A stretch of DNA of 64,000 nucleotides from contig QKWP01000490.1 in the NCBI GenBank assembly GCA_003550325.1, positions 176,369 to 240,368 on the forward strand, read 5' to 3'. Positions 9,260-18,247 of the stretch are shown here, piece by piece. The notes beneath the pieces were generated by a model, which was not told the origin of the DNA, made no database searches, and saw only the letters and a program-made list of their open reading frames with translations. The position numbers and the translations under genes are program-made. Source of the stretch: Gigaspora rosea. Its lineage: Eukaryota; Glomeromycota; Glomeromycetes; Diversisporales; Gigasporaceae. How positions within the stretch are numbered: the stretch's first letter is position 1; each line of letters starts with the position of its first letter.

Positions 9260-9723
9260 GGCACTTCAGATAGATGGATTATTGAGCAGCATTTCCCACT
9301 TGTTAGCAGTAAGAGAAGGTGTCTGAGTTTGATTTTGTGTAAGATAATTAACACTTCGATAATAAGGAGAAGGAGATCGATTAGAGGAGTTTTGGTAAGA
9401 GCAATAGTTATCATCATTTCGGCTTCTGTAATTATTATCTCTAGATTGGCTTCTAGGATGAGAATTATTATGACTGCGAGATAGTCTCGGTTATTGGAAT
9501 AATGGTCAGAGGAGCGACCATTTCGGTCCCTATTTTGATTGTTATTTCTATTCCGGTTATTGTTATAATTATTACGACGAGAATTGGATCCTTGTCATTA
9601 GTCCTGTTTTCTACTATTACAATCTCGTCCAGTGCGTCCACAATAATAACAGATAGGAGGTTCTTTCATTCGAGGGGTTTGAGCACGGTTGTCAGCATAA
9701 TTAACAGAAGAGGTAGGTGTGGT
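9260..9723 (-). pseudogene. Degenerate gag C-terminal region with damaged CCHC knuckle
   Basis: In frame after TAG 9724 the minus strand encodes a short basic stretch and then CYYCGRTGRDC, a CCHC knuckle that has lost its His and neighbouring residues. A long Asn/Arg-rich tract with several stops and frameshifts follows. This is where the gag frame and the protease frame part company. Confidence 0.6.
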
Positions 9724-10971
9724 CTATGTCTGGGCTAAATTGATACTTAGTTTAGCAATTTGGTCTGTAAGTTGTTGAATAGCTTGGTCGGTATTGGTAG
9801 TAGGGGTCGTCATTAATTTTCCAGTTTCCCAGCGGAGGGCTACTTCAATAGCATTGGCCAAAGTATTAGGTATAGCAGCTTGAACATTAACTGCATACTC
9901 AGGACGTAAGCCTTGAATAAAAAGTTGTTTAACAAAGTCAGCTGGAAAAACACCGGTTGGGTCCACTTTCTTTTGTAATGTACGAAATCGGTTAACATAT
10001 CCATCCACAGTCTCTGTGGGTCCTTGCTTAATCTCAAAAAGTTGTTGTTGCCAAAGAGCCTTTTGCTTAGTAGTATAGAAACATGCTTTAAAAAGATGCT
10101 GGAAACTTAGGTCCTGGTTATGGTCATCATTAAAAGCATTAGGTACTGGGTTTAAAGCGGTGTACCAGTCCAAAGCAACACCTTTAAGGTACACAGGAGC
10201 AAGTTGAAGTTTCCGTTCAGCACTCTATCGGTTAGCAGTAGTGGCTTTTCTAAATTCCTTCAGCCAGTCAGCAGGGTCTTGGGTTCCATCACCATAAAAA
10301 TCTGCAACAGTAATAAGAGTTTTCTCAGAGCCTTGTCCAAGGGCATTGGCAAGATCAGTTATGGCTTGTGTAGCAGTCCGTAAAGCAGCGTCTCCCATTG
10401 GATTTTCTTTGTTTAGTGGGTTAAGAGGTAAGATAGAGTTTAATTCTTCTACAAGAGGTTGTAAATTTATTTCCTCGAATTGTAGAGGGGAGTCAGCTCT
10501 AACAATAGTAGTATCTTGGTTTTGAATATAATGATCAAGTGGATCAATTAAGTTTGGGTTGTTAAGAGGAGGTGTATTAAGTAATGGAGGTGTATGGTAT
10601 GGAGTAACATTTATATCTAAATTAACAGTAGGGTAAAATTCAGTTACAGGAGGAGGTGGAGGAACAGTTGTGCGAGCAGGAGAAAAGGTTTGTTGTATAT
10701 AGCGAAGGAAACGATTTTGTGGAGGAGGAGTAGTTTCTCGAGTATAATGGTATGGAATTTCTGAGATAGGTGAAGAAGAAAGTGCAAGGCTTGGAGAGAT
10801 TGGTATATAAATATTAGTGGAAGAACCAACACCAGTGTCAGCTAACTGTTCAGGTCCTAAAGTAAATATAGATCTGGGTGGAGAAACGTCAAAGTTTAAT
10901 TCAGTTCTTCCTAATTGATTTTGAAAATCGAATAGAAGGTTTTCAGTCCTTAGTTGAGTTGAAGCAGGCAT
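9724..10971 (-). pseudogene. Gypsy gag (capsid), split by an in-frame TAG
   Basis: Two fragments in one frame: 248 aa from the ATG at 10971 to TAG 10225, then an open frame to TAG 9724. The N-terminal half is Pro/Thr/Leu-rich. The capsid homology starts near FYGDGTQDPADWLKEF and continues past the stop with YLKGVALDWY and GYVNRFRTLQKK, the retrotransposon gag pattern. The TAG falls in a position (after ANR) where this family usually has Trp, so TGG to TAG is the likely change. Gag would assemble the cytoplasmic particle that packages element RNA. Confidence 0.85.
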
Positions 10972-11414
10972 AGAAGGTAAGAGGTCCTCAATATGAAGAT
11001 CAAGTAGGGTAGCTTCAAAATTAAAAGGTAAGATAGGTGCAAGTGTATAGGGGGTATGTAGACCAGGATAACTTCTAAAAGGTTGTTATTATAGTGGCAA
11101 CTAAAAACAATATCTCGAGCAGCGGCTCTAGCAGTATTATAATCAGTAGCAGCAACTAAAACACAGTAAGAGTCGTTTGTCTTTTGGGAATATTGAGTAG
11201 CAAAATAATTGTCTCAATATGTTCCCCAAAATCGGTGAAAGGGACGGTATAAATTAGCAACAGGATAACAGATGGTACAGGATAAATCAGAATGGTAGGC
11301 TTGCAAAACGTTTACTGCAAGTGAGGAAGGATGACTTGTTTCGTGTACTTCAATTTGTTCTAAGTATAGTTCATACGCTCTATTCATATAGAGAAGGCAG
11401 TTCCCAAGTCTCAA
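10972..11414 (-). pseudogene. Gypsy leader/N-terminal gag-like frame, broken
   Basis: An ATG at 11414 opens 66 aa to a TGA at 11214 (after FWGTY). The same frame stays open past it with a sensible, Ala/Tyr/Asp-rich sequence until about 11090, where the frame is lost. It may be an N-terminal gag extension or a short upstream protein. No domain recognised. Confidence 0.45.
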
Positions 11415-11674
11415 GGAAACTAATAAAAGAATAATAAAATATCTCCAAAAATAAAAGTTAGTAGTAAGTTGTTAACAAAATTCTTAATCTTCAAAATATA
11501 GTAAGTAGTTAATATCCAACTAAAAGAAAATTTCAAGTAAGTTGTAAGAAAATAACAAGAGTGTAATTAACCAGCAAGTGAAGTTAGTAATAGCCAAAAA
11601 TAAATATTTCTGCCAAAAGTAATAATAAGATTTCCAAATTCTTCAATAATATCCAATAATTTAATTAGGGTTCT

Positions 11675-11688
11675 GCCAGAAGGCACCA
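11675..11688 (-). other. Primer binding site
   Basis: Two bases inside the 5' LTR the minus strand reads TGGTGCCTTCTGGC, that is, the complement of a tRNA 3' end GCCAGAAGGCACCA. The TGG start and the 2-nt spacer fit a retrotransposon PBS. I could not assign the tRNA with certainty; an acceptor stem beginning GCCTTCT is implied. Confidence 0.82.
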
Positions 11689-11690
11689 AA

Positions 11691-12063
11691 TGTTACAGTA
11701 CCAGAAGCCTTCTTTAATTTCGATAGAGTAACAATTACACGGCTCCTGAGATCCCTTTCTTTGGGCGTGAAGTGGTATGCAAGAGGGAAGTATAGTTTCT
11801 TTTATGTCTGTAAGAAACTACACACTTCTCTAAGGCAGTTCGGTATAGAACAACAAGAGATAATAGACAGTTTATTAATTTAACAAGAGGGCTATTCCTA
11901 GGTGTCTGTTTCTTAGAAATCCCAAGAGTTTATTAATAATAAGAAAGGGGGATAATAAATATAAAGGTAAAGATAAAATACAATGTCTGGATCTGTCTAA
12001 AACTAAGGGAAATAAGGTGGGTTTATATATCTATTGAGCTAAGCGTCGCTAAGCGTCGTTAAG
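11691..12063 (-). repeat. LTR (5' LTR in element orientation), truncated by an N gap
   Basis: Starts TGTTACAGTACC and follows the left LTR for 373 bp. It enters the 10-bp TAAGCGTCGY array and stops at the first N. About 220 bp of LTR are missing, presumably lost to the repeat during assembly. Confidence 0.93.
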
Positions 12064-13012
12064 NNNNNNNNNNNNNNNNNNNNNNNNNNNNNNNNNNNNN
12101 NNNNNNNNNNNNNNNNNNNNNNNNNNNNNNNNNNNNNNNNNNNNNNNNNNNNNNNNNNNNNNNNNNNNNNNNNNNNNNNNNNNNNNNNNNNNNNNNNNNN
12201 NNNNNNNNNNNNNNNNNNNNNNNNNNNNNNNNNNNNNNNNNNNNNNNNNNNNNNNNNNNNNNNNNNNNNNNNNNNNNNNNNNNNNNNNNNNNNNNNNNNN
12301 NNNNNNNNNNNNNNNNNNNNNNNNNNNNNNNNNNNNNNNNNNNNNNNNNNNNNNNNNNNNNNNNNNNNNNNNNNNNNNNNNNNNNNNNNNNNNNNNNNNN
12401 NNNNNNNNNNNNNNNNNNNNNNNNNNNNNNNNNNNNNNNNNNNNNNNNNNNNNNNNNNNNNNNNNNNNNNNNNNNNNNNNNNNNNNNNNNNNNNNNNNNN
12501 NNNNNNNNNNNNNNNNNNNNNNNNNNNNNNNNNNNNNNNNNNNNNNNNNNNNNNNNNNNNNNNNNNNNNNNNNNNNNNNNNNNNNNNNNNNNNNNNNNNN
12601 NNNNNNNNNNNNNNNNNNNNNNNNNNNNNNNNNNNNNNNNNNNNNNNNNNNNNNNNNNNNNNNNNNNNNNNNNNNNNNNNNNNNNNNNNNNNNNNNNNNN
12701 NNNNNNNNNNNNNNNNNNNNNNNNNNNNNNNNNNNNNNNNNNNNNNNNNNNNNNNNNNNNNNNNNNNNNNNNNNNNNNNNNNNNNNNNNNNNNNNNNNNN
12801 NNNNNNNNNNNNNNNNNNNNNNNNNNNNNNNNNNNNNNNNNNNNNNNNNNNNNNNNNNNNNNNNNNNNNNNNNNNNNNNNNNNNNNNNNNNNNNNNNNNN
12901 NNNNNNNNNNNNNNNNNNNNNNNNNNNNNNNNNNNNNNNNNNNNNNNNNNNNNNNNNNNNNNNNNNNNNNNNNNNNNNNNNNNNNNNNNNNNNNNNNNNN
13001 NNNNNNNNNNNN
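12064..13012. other. Assembly gap (949 N)
   Basis: A run of N beginning inside the LTR tandem array. The rest of the LTR, the target-site duplication and the right arm of the interrupted foldback (2733-3001) are expected here. Confidence 0.99.
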
Positions 13013-13734
13013 AAAAAATTTTTTCTTAAAATTATCTATTTTCAGCTTATATGTAACTATAATTTATTTTCTTATAATATAAAAACTAATTTTGCAAAAA
13101 AGTAATCCTTATTTTCAAATATAATTGTACAAAGTTTTATTTAATTATTTTAGCATTTTAAAAAAGTAAATCAGAGCTAAAAAAGTGCAAAAACGCAGGC
13201 AAATTTGCCTGTGTTCTACTACAATTTAAGGGATATAAAAATTTTTACTATTTATAATATTTTTTTAAATTTTATTTTAATAAAGGATAAATATATGCAA
13301 CGTACTCTGCGACATGCTAATTCATCGCACACATATATGTAAACATATATTGTAGATCTGTGTAACAAAATGTTCTATATAACAAAAATTTAAATTAATA
13401 TAAGGTTAGGGTAAAGGTTAGTGCTAAAAGTTAGAATAGATGATAGTATATACAAAATTTTGCAAGGAATTTTTTTTGTTAGAGCGTGAAAGGTGGTTAA
13501 GTAGATGAAATTTTTTGATATTACAAATTTTAGAAAAATTTCTTTATTTTGTTATACAAAGAAAATTTGCACATTACACCTGATCTTCAAATTTAATTGG
13601 TAGATCGTTGGGGTGCGATATACAAGCACATCGCAGCGCATGATCCTAATTAAGTCCTTTAATAAATTTTAATTACTTAAACTAGCAATTTTAAACTAAT
13701 TTTTCTTAACAACTATCTAATTAACTAACTAAAA
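13013..13734. other. AT-rich repeat debris, no gene seen
   Basis: It contains a segment (about 13380-13640) with GTTAGGGTAAAGG, TTTTTTTGTTAGAGCG and ACACCTGATC that recurs in variant form near 29.9-30.1, 34.3-34.6, 38.7-39.0 and 50.3 kb, so it belongs to another dispersed non-coding family. No open frame of note. Confidence 0.4.
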
Positions 13735-14225
13735 TTTTTTTTTTGCAAATTCATCATAACCACTATATTTATATATATTAGTTTTAAAATTGTATCTTTA
13801 AAAATAATTAAAATAATGATCTACTGACAAAACTTTTCATACACCCCACGTATTTTGTTTACATAAAAACTCTATATGTTCGTGAAATGTTTTTTAATGA
13901 TATCTTGTGATTTACTAGGCCAATTTTAATTATTTTACTACCATTAGAATCGCAAGAATGTGCTTTAAAACTTTCGTCTAGTGAAGAAGAAAGGTTAGCT
14001 TAGTAAAAAAAATTGCTATTGCTCTGGTAACGCCAGATTCCAGAAATTTGATAAACAATAATTGAGTTTTCCCATATATTACTATAGATTTTCACTGTTT
14101 GGTATATGGATCATGAATTAAATATTAAAGCTTATATATGAAATAAGGTTAATTAGCTCTAATAAAAAGTGGATAAAATTTACATTAAATCTAATATAAC
14201 CTCTATATGTATTATTCTGACCCAT
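13735..14225 (-). repeat. Right arm of the long inverted repeat
   Basis: Reverse complement of the left arm at 545-1420, without the family-A foldback and without the A/T-tract expansion. It serves as the empty site for the foldback insertion at 1421-1952: here the sequence runs uninterrupted from the TATATATAAATATAG block into ATTTGC and the A-run. Confidence 0.65.
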
Positions 14226-14315
14226 TTGACCCAATTTCTGACCTGTAACCTATACAGGTTACCTAACCTGGATTAGAAAAAGTTTATTAATCATATGTTA
14301 TTAAGAGACTATTTC

Positions 14316-14480
14316 AGGACCAGGACTGAACTGGAACTGGACCATGATTACATATATAACCATTTTTCATAAGGACCAGACCAGAACTGGACTGTGATTA
14401 CATATGTAGCTGGTTCTCATAGAGACTAGACCAGGACCGGACTGTAATTACATATGTAACCGGTTCTTATAGGGACAAAC
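14316..14480. repeat. Minisatellite, unit about 50 bp, three copies
   Basis: Three direct units share GGACCAGACCAGAACTGG, then TGATTACATATGTA and GGTTCTCATA with substitutions. Non-coding. Confidence 0.75.
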
Positions 14481-14618
14481 TAGACCGATGCATCCCCATC
14501 CAGCTTGGTTTTCTAGTCCTAAAATATTTCGAAAGGTGTTCAAAATTTTGTAATATATTTCAAAATATTTCGAAATTACTTAAAAATTTAATATTTCAAA
14601 ATATTTTGAAATATATAA

Positions 14619-14862
14619 GGGTAAGTCAATAGAAAAGGAACAAATTTTTTTTAAGTAAAAGTTTTCTTAACTTTAAGCTTAAATATTTTAACAACTATTT
14701 TAATAAATTTAATAATTTTTTTTATTTTAATTCTATATAATTTCAAGATTAAAATAAAAAATTTTTTAGCAAATTTGATTCAATAGTTGTCAAGATATTT
14801 TAATTTAAAAATTAAAAAAATTTTACTAAAAATGACTTGTTCTTTTCTACTGACTCATACCC
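14619..14862. mobile_element. MITE, 'GTCAATAGAAA' family, about 244 bp
   Basis: Terminal inverted repeats GGGTAAGTCAATAGAAAAG and CTTTTCTACTGACTCATACCC (imperfect), with a palindromic interior around an A/T core. Further copies at 33111-33352 and 55152-55323. Confidence 0.75.
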
Positions 14863-15059
14863 ATATTATGAAATATTTTGCTTATATTACAGTTTGTAAG
14901 ACCTTATGTAATATTACGCTATTATAAATTTGCTAATATATTAGAATAATTAAAATAGATAAACTTAATAAAAACTTGGCTGTATGTTTAATGCTAAAAC
15001 TGGTCTAAATAAAGCTTTAGTTTTATAAAAAATAGCTTGATACTAGTAAAGAAATTTGG

Positions 15060-15460
15060 ACTTGGTCTAATAAAATATATACTATTTTTTTTTTGTATTT
15101 GTTTTTTTCTTTTTTTTGTTTTCAAAAGCTATTTAGCTTTATTTTTTTTAGATCAGACTTTATGATAAACAAATTAGTACTGAAATAATTTATAGACAAG
15201 CTTGGTATTAAAATAAACAAAAACTTGAACATGTTAGAACCAGTTTGGGTAAATATAAGCTTTTTTTTTTTTTCTTGTCATCTTTTAAAAAATAACTATT
15301 TTTTTTTAGTTTTGGTTTTATAAGAAGCAACTTGGTACCAATAAAGGATATTCGGCTTGTTTAACAAGATAAAAGCTATTTTTTTCTTTTAGATTTTTTT
15401 TTTTTTTAGAAGCCAAATAGCTTTTTTGTAAATTAGATTTCATAATGTTGAACTTGGTAC
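15060..15460. repeat. T-rich minisatellite
   Basis: Four degenerate units of about 100-120 bp, each with a long T run, AGCTATTTAGCTTT-like text and AACTTGGTAC followed by CAATA or TAGAA. Related text occurs at 19.5-19.8 kb and inside the element at 60126-61245. No coding frame. Confidence 0.55.
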
Positions 15461-15714
15461 TAGAACAATTCAAATAGATGACTTATATATCTTGGCTTCA
15501 TAATAAATACTAGTTAAATACACAGTGGCTCTCGATATAATATAGTACCATGGGCACATAGTGAGGAATTTTTTAAAATCCGCTTTATCATAAGTTTTAT
15601 TAGTAAATCCATTATATCAAGTAGTATTTATTATGATATAGATTTGAACCTTAATCTATTATATCAAGATTTTACTTAGTCTCTGTTATATTAAGAGTCC
15701 ATTATATAAAGTAG

Positions 15715-15910
15715 TGAATTGACTCGACAAAAAAATCGTTGATCGATGATTGATTAAAAAAAATTTTCAATGATCGATCAAAAATCGATTATGTATATTT
15801 AATCGAGTATAATCGATCAAGCATATAATTTATAAGCTCGAGCAATATAATCGATCAATCATTGGGTCAATCATTGATCGATTATCAAATTAAAAATTAG
15901 GCAGCTGTGT
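15715..15910. repeat. Cluster of ATCGATCA / TGATCGAT motifs
   Basis: Within 200 bp the palindromic core ATCGAT, usually flanked to give TGATCGATCA, occurs about nine times on both strands. A matching, inverted cluster lies at 19330-19480. Both are joined to an ACACAGTGG / CCACTGTGT end (15515 and 19490), so they may be the two ends of one larger element. Confidence 0.6.
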
Positions 15911-16544
15911 AACCTTCGTAGGCACAATTCAGTATTTGAAGTAATAAAGTCTAAATTATATATTATATATGTAATAATACAATAAACAAGCAATTTACAG
16001 TATTTGATTTTGTGTTTTATTATTCTAATTAATTTACAATGTTTAAACTAATAACGTATTATTTTAAGTAAAATTGTAAAATTGTATACAATTGAAAAAA
16101 GAATTCTTTTGGATTTTAATTTAACGCACTGGTAGCACCTTTTATTTCGTCTGCCCTATAACAAAGTATTAGTAAGTTTTAGATTTCTCTAATTTAACAT
16201 ACAGCTTTAAGCAGATTACAAATGATACCTTTTTTTTCAATGCACTGGAGCCCTTTTTATTTCGTTTTCCCTATAACAAAGTGTTGGTAAATTTCAGATT
16301 TCTCTGATTTAACACACATAGCTTTAAGTATATTACAAATGATACCTTTTTTTATTTATTTATATAATTTAAAACACTCGTAACACCTTTTATTTTGTAG
16401 CAGATTACAAACAATACTTTTTTTTTATTTAATTCAATGCATTGGTAGCATCTTTTATTTCATTTTCCCTATAACAAAGTATTGGTAAGTTTCAGATTTG
16501 ATTTAACGCACATAGCTTTAAGTAAATTACTAATGATACCATAT

Positions 16545-17768
16545 CAGTTTATTTTTGGAATTGGCCAATAACTTCTGATCCACTGGTCTGTTTTAGATGA
16601 TTTAACTACCAAAATGTTCATCTCAATGAGAGGATTCTAACAAAACCAAAATTATTAAAATCCAATCACAGGATTCCAAGATAGTTTGAATTTTATACTT
16701 TTTTTTTTTTTTAACTTAAGATCCAGCGCTCTTCTCTGTAACCCTCCTTATGAGCACCCTCCACTTTAACCCAACTCCGATAAACCAACCGGCTTGCCTT
16801 ACGCCGCCCAGAAGATCTCTGTCGTCGGAGCTTTGGCCACTCGGAAATGTTACTGTGATGAAGGCTTCATCCGGCTTGCCTTTCGCCGCCCAAATGTGGG
16901 TCCTGCACCGCATTATTTAACTTCCTGCAGGATCGGCTGAGCCACCTCAGTCCTGTTTCCTGTGGGTACGTATATGTTACACAGAAACGCTGCCATCAAG
17001 TTCGTGCCATATTGGACCGACCTTACATCTTGTATGACTTCAGTTATTCCTAATCGGGTTCTAACTATCAAATTCAATTTGCCGCCAAGCGGTATTGAAC
17101 CGGCAACCTTCGATTGGGGACCTGGGAGCATAACCGCTATGCTATCGACCCGCAGGTCTTTGAATTTTATACAAATTTAATAGTAAATTTAAAATTTTTA
17201 GATAAATATTTTAATCCTGAATAACTTCTGATCCACTGGTCCATTTTGGATGATTTAACTACCAAAATGTTTGTCTTAATGAGACGATTCCAACAAGCTC
17301 AAAATCATTAAAATCCAATTACGGGATCCCGAGATAGTTAAGAATTTGTATCATCAGCCAATCAAATTAGATATGGGTTTTATATGTAAATTTATATATA
17401 AAACCCATATCTAATTTGATTGGCTGATGATACAAATTCTTAACTATCTCGGGATCCCGTAATTGGATTTTAATGATTTTGGGCTTGTTGGAATCGTCTT
17501 ATTGAGACAAACATTTTGGTAGTTAAATCATCCAAAATGGACCAGTGGATCAGAAGTTATTCAGGATTAAAATATTTATCTAAAAATTTTAAATTTACTA
17601 TTAAATTTGTATAAAATTCAAACTATCTTGAAATCCTGTGATTGGATTTTAATGATTTTGGTCTTGTTAGAATTCTCTCATTGAGATGAACATTTTGGTA
17701 GTTAAATCATTTAAAACGAACCAGTAGATCAGAAATTATTGGCCAATTTCAAAAATAAACCAATATGC
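16545..17768. mobile_element. Foldback element, family B, carrying a nested SINE
   Basis: A large palindrome centred near 17395. From the outside in, the left arm is GGCCAATAACTTCTGATCCA, the shared motif, then ATCCAATCACAGGAT, and the right arm mirrors it to 17760. A second inner copy of the motif lies in each arm (17225-17270 and 17515-17560). The left arm is split by the SINE at 16699-17158, while the right arm is continuous. Both sides sit inside the satellite. Non-coding. Confidence 0.8.
16699..17158 (-). mobile_element. tRNA-headed SINE, 460 bp, minus strand
   Basis: On the minus strand the head starts GCGGGTCGATAGC. The A box is near 17132-17144 (TAGCATAGCGGTT) and the B box near 17091-17101 (GGTTCAATACC), as in a tRNA-derived Pol III promoter. 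The 3' end is an A run (T run at 16699-16711). A perfect 14-bp target duplication TTTGAATTTTATAC flanks it (16685-16698 and 17159-17172). The pre-insertion site is preserved in the opposite foldback arm at about 17610-17630. The body is GC-richer than its surroundings. It has the same head as the element at 59337-60006. Confidence 0.92.
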
Positions 17769-17984
17769 CTTTATTTATTCGTGTAATTTAACGAACTGGC
17801 GGCACCTTTTATTTCATCTGGCCTATAATGAAGTATTTGTAAGTTTCAGATTTCTCTTATTAAATATACATAGTTTTAAATAAATTACTAATGATACCGG
17901 TACCTTTTTTTTTAATTTAATTCAATTCAATGCACTGGCGGCACCTTTTTTTATTTTAAATCAACGTATTAACAATACCTTTCT

Positions 17985-18247
17985 ATCTCTTCTCAACATA
18001 TCCGGTTACAACACCTACAACTACACTTTCAACTCCTTCATAAGTAACGAGTATTGTATGTTCTTTGTGTTTTACCCACCTATTTGAATTTTTGTCAAAG
18101 CACCGTTAATACCTGACGTTGCATTCGTTGAGTTGCCACCAAAGAAAGAGTTCTTATCAAGAACCAAGACATTCCCACCACGTTCCAATACTGTGTGAGC
18201 AGCAGAAAGGACAGAAAAACCACTACCAACAATAATAACTTGTGATA
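17985..18247 (-). pseudogene. Fumarate reductase (flavoprotein) N-terminal fragment
   Basis: The minus strand from 18247 encodes QVIIVGSGFSVLSAAHTVL, then GGNVLVLDKNSFFGGNS and ATSGINGAL. This is the FAD-binding N-terminus of soluble fumarate reductase (Osm1/Frd1 type). The third Gly of the dinucleotide-binding GxGxxG is replaced by Val. The frame stops at TAA near 18072. A shifted frame continues with TILVTYEGVES and VVVGVVTGYV, possibly the next conserved piece. No C-terminal flavoprotein domain is seen, so this is a decayed fragment. The 400 bp to its right may be its old promoter. It was not called as a long ORF. Confidence 0.75.

Larger units (their letters stand above)
3002..12063 (-). 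mobile_element. Ty3/Gypsy LTR retrotransposon, degenerate, minus strand
   Basis: Two direct LTRs frame an interior of about 8.1 kb. Read on the minus strand the order is PBS, leader/gag, degenerate CCHC, aspartic protease, four zinc knuckles, Cys-rich module, coiled coil, reverse transcriptase-RNase H, integrase, an extra domain, PPT. RT-RNaseH before integrase defines Ty3/Gypsy. The element is interrupted by at least eight in-frame stops, mostly TAG, and by several frameshifts (near 9.3-9.7 kb, 7.85 kb, 7.6-7.7 kb, 7.37 kb and 5.8 kb), so this copy is not expected to be autonomous. The two LTRs differ at scattered positions, so it is not a very recent insertion. A target duplication cannot be checked because the right edge lies in an assembly gap. 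Confidence 0.95.
16120..17990. repeat. Satellite-like tandem repeat, unit about 115-130 bp, interrupted
   Basis: Units begin GCACTGGTAGCACC, continue TTTTATTTCGT and CCCTATAACAAAGTATT, and end AAATGATACCTTTTTT. Four units (one internally deleted) precede 16540 and about one and a half follow 17780. The intervening 1.2 kb is a foldback element that inserted into the array. Confidence 0.75.

Noticed and set aside
4023-10037. Many plus-strand and alternative-frame open stretches across the Gypsy element
   Set aside because: They are shadows of the minus-strand polyprotein, without domain content.
4496-10225. Reassignment of UAG to an amino acid in this organism
   Set aside because: Nothing in the host-type genes here needs it; the transposase, the Swc5-like gene and the mitochondrial-type gene read normally, and mutation of TGG/CAG explains the stops.
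17080-17158. A true tRNA gene
   Set aside because: The tRNA-like heads at 17.1, 26.8, 43.2 and 60.0 kb have A and B boxes but no closed acceptor stem that I can fold, and each continues into a body with an A tail and target duplications, so they are SINE heads.
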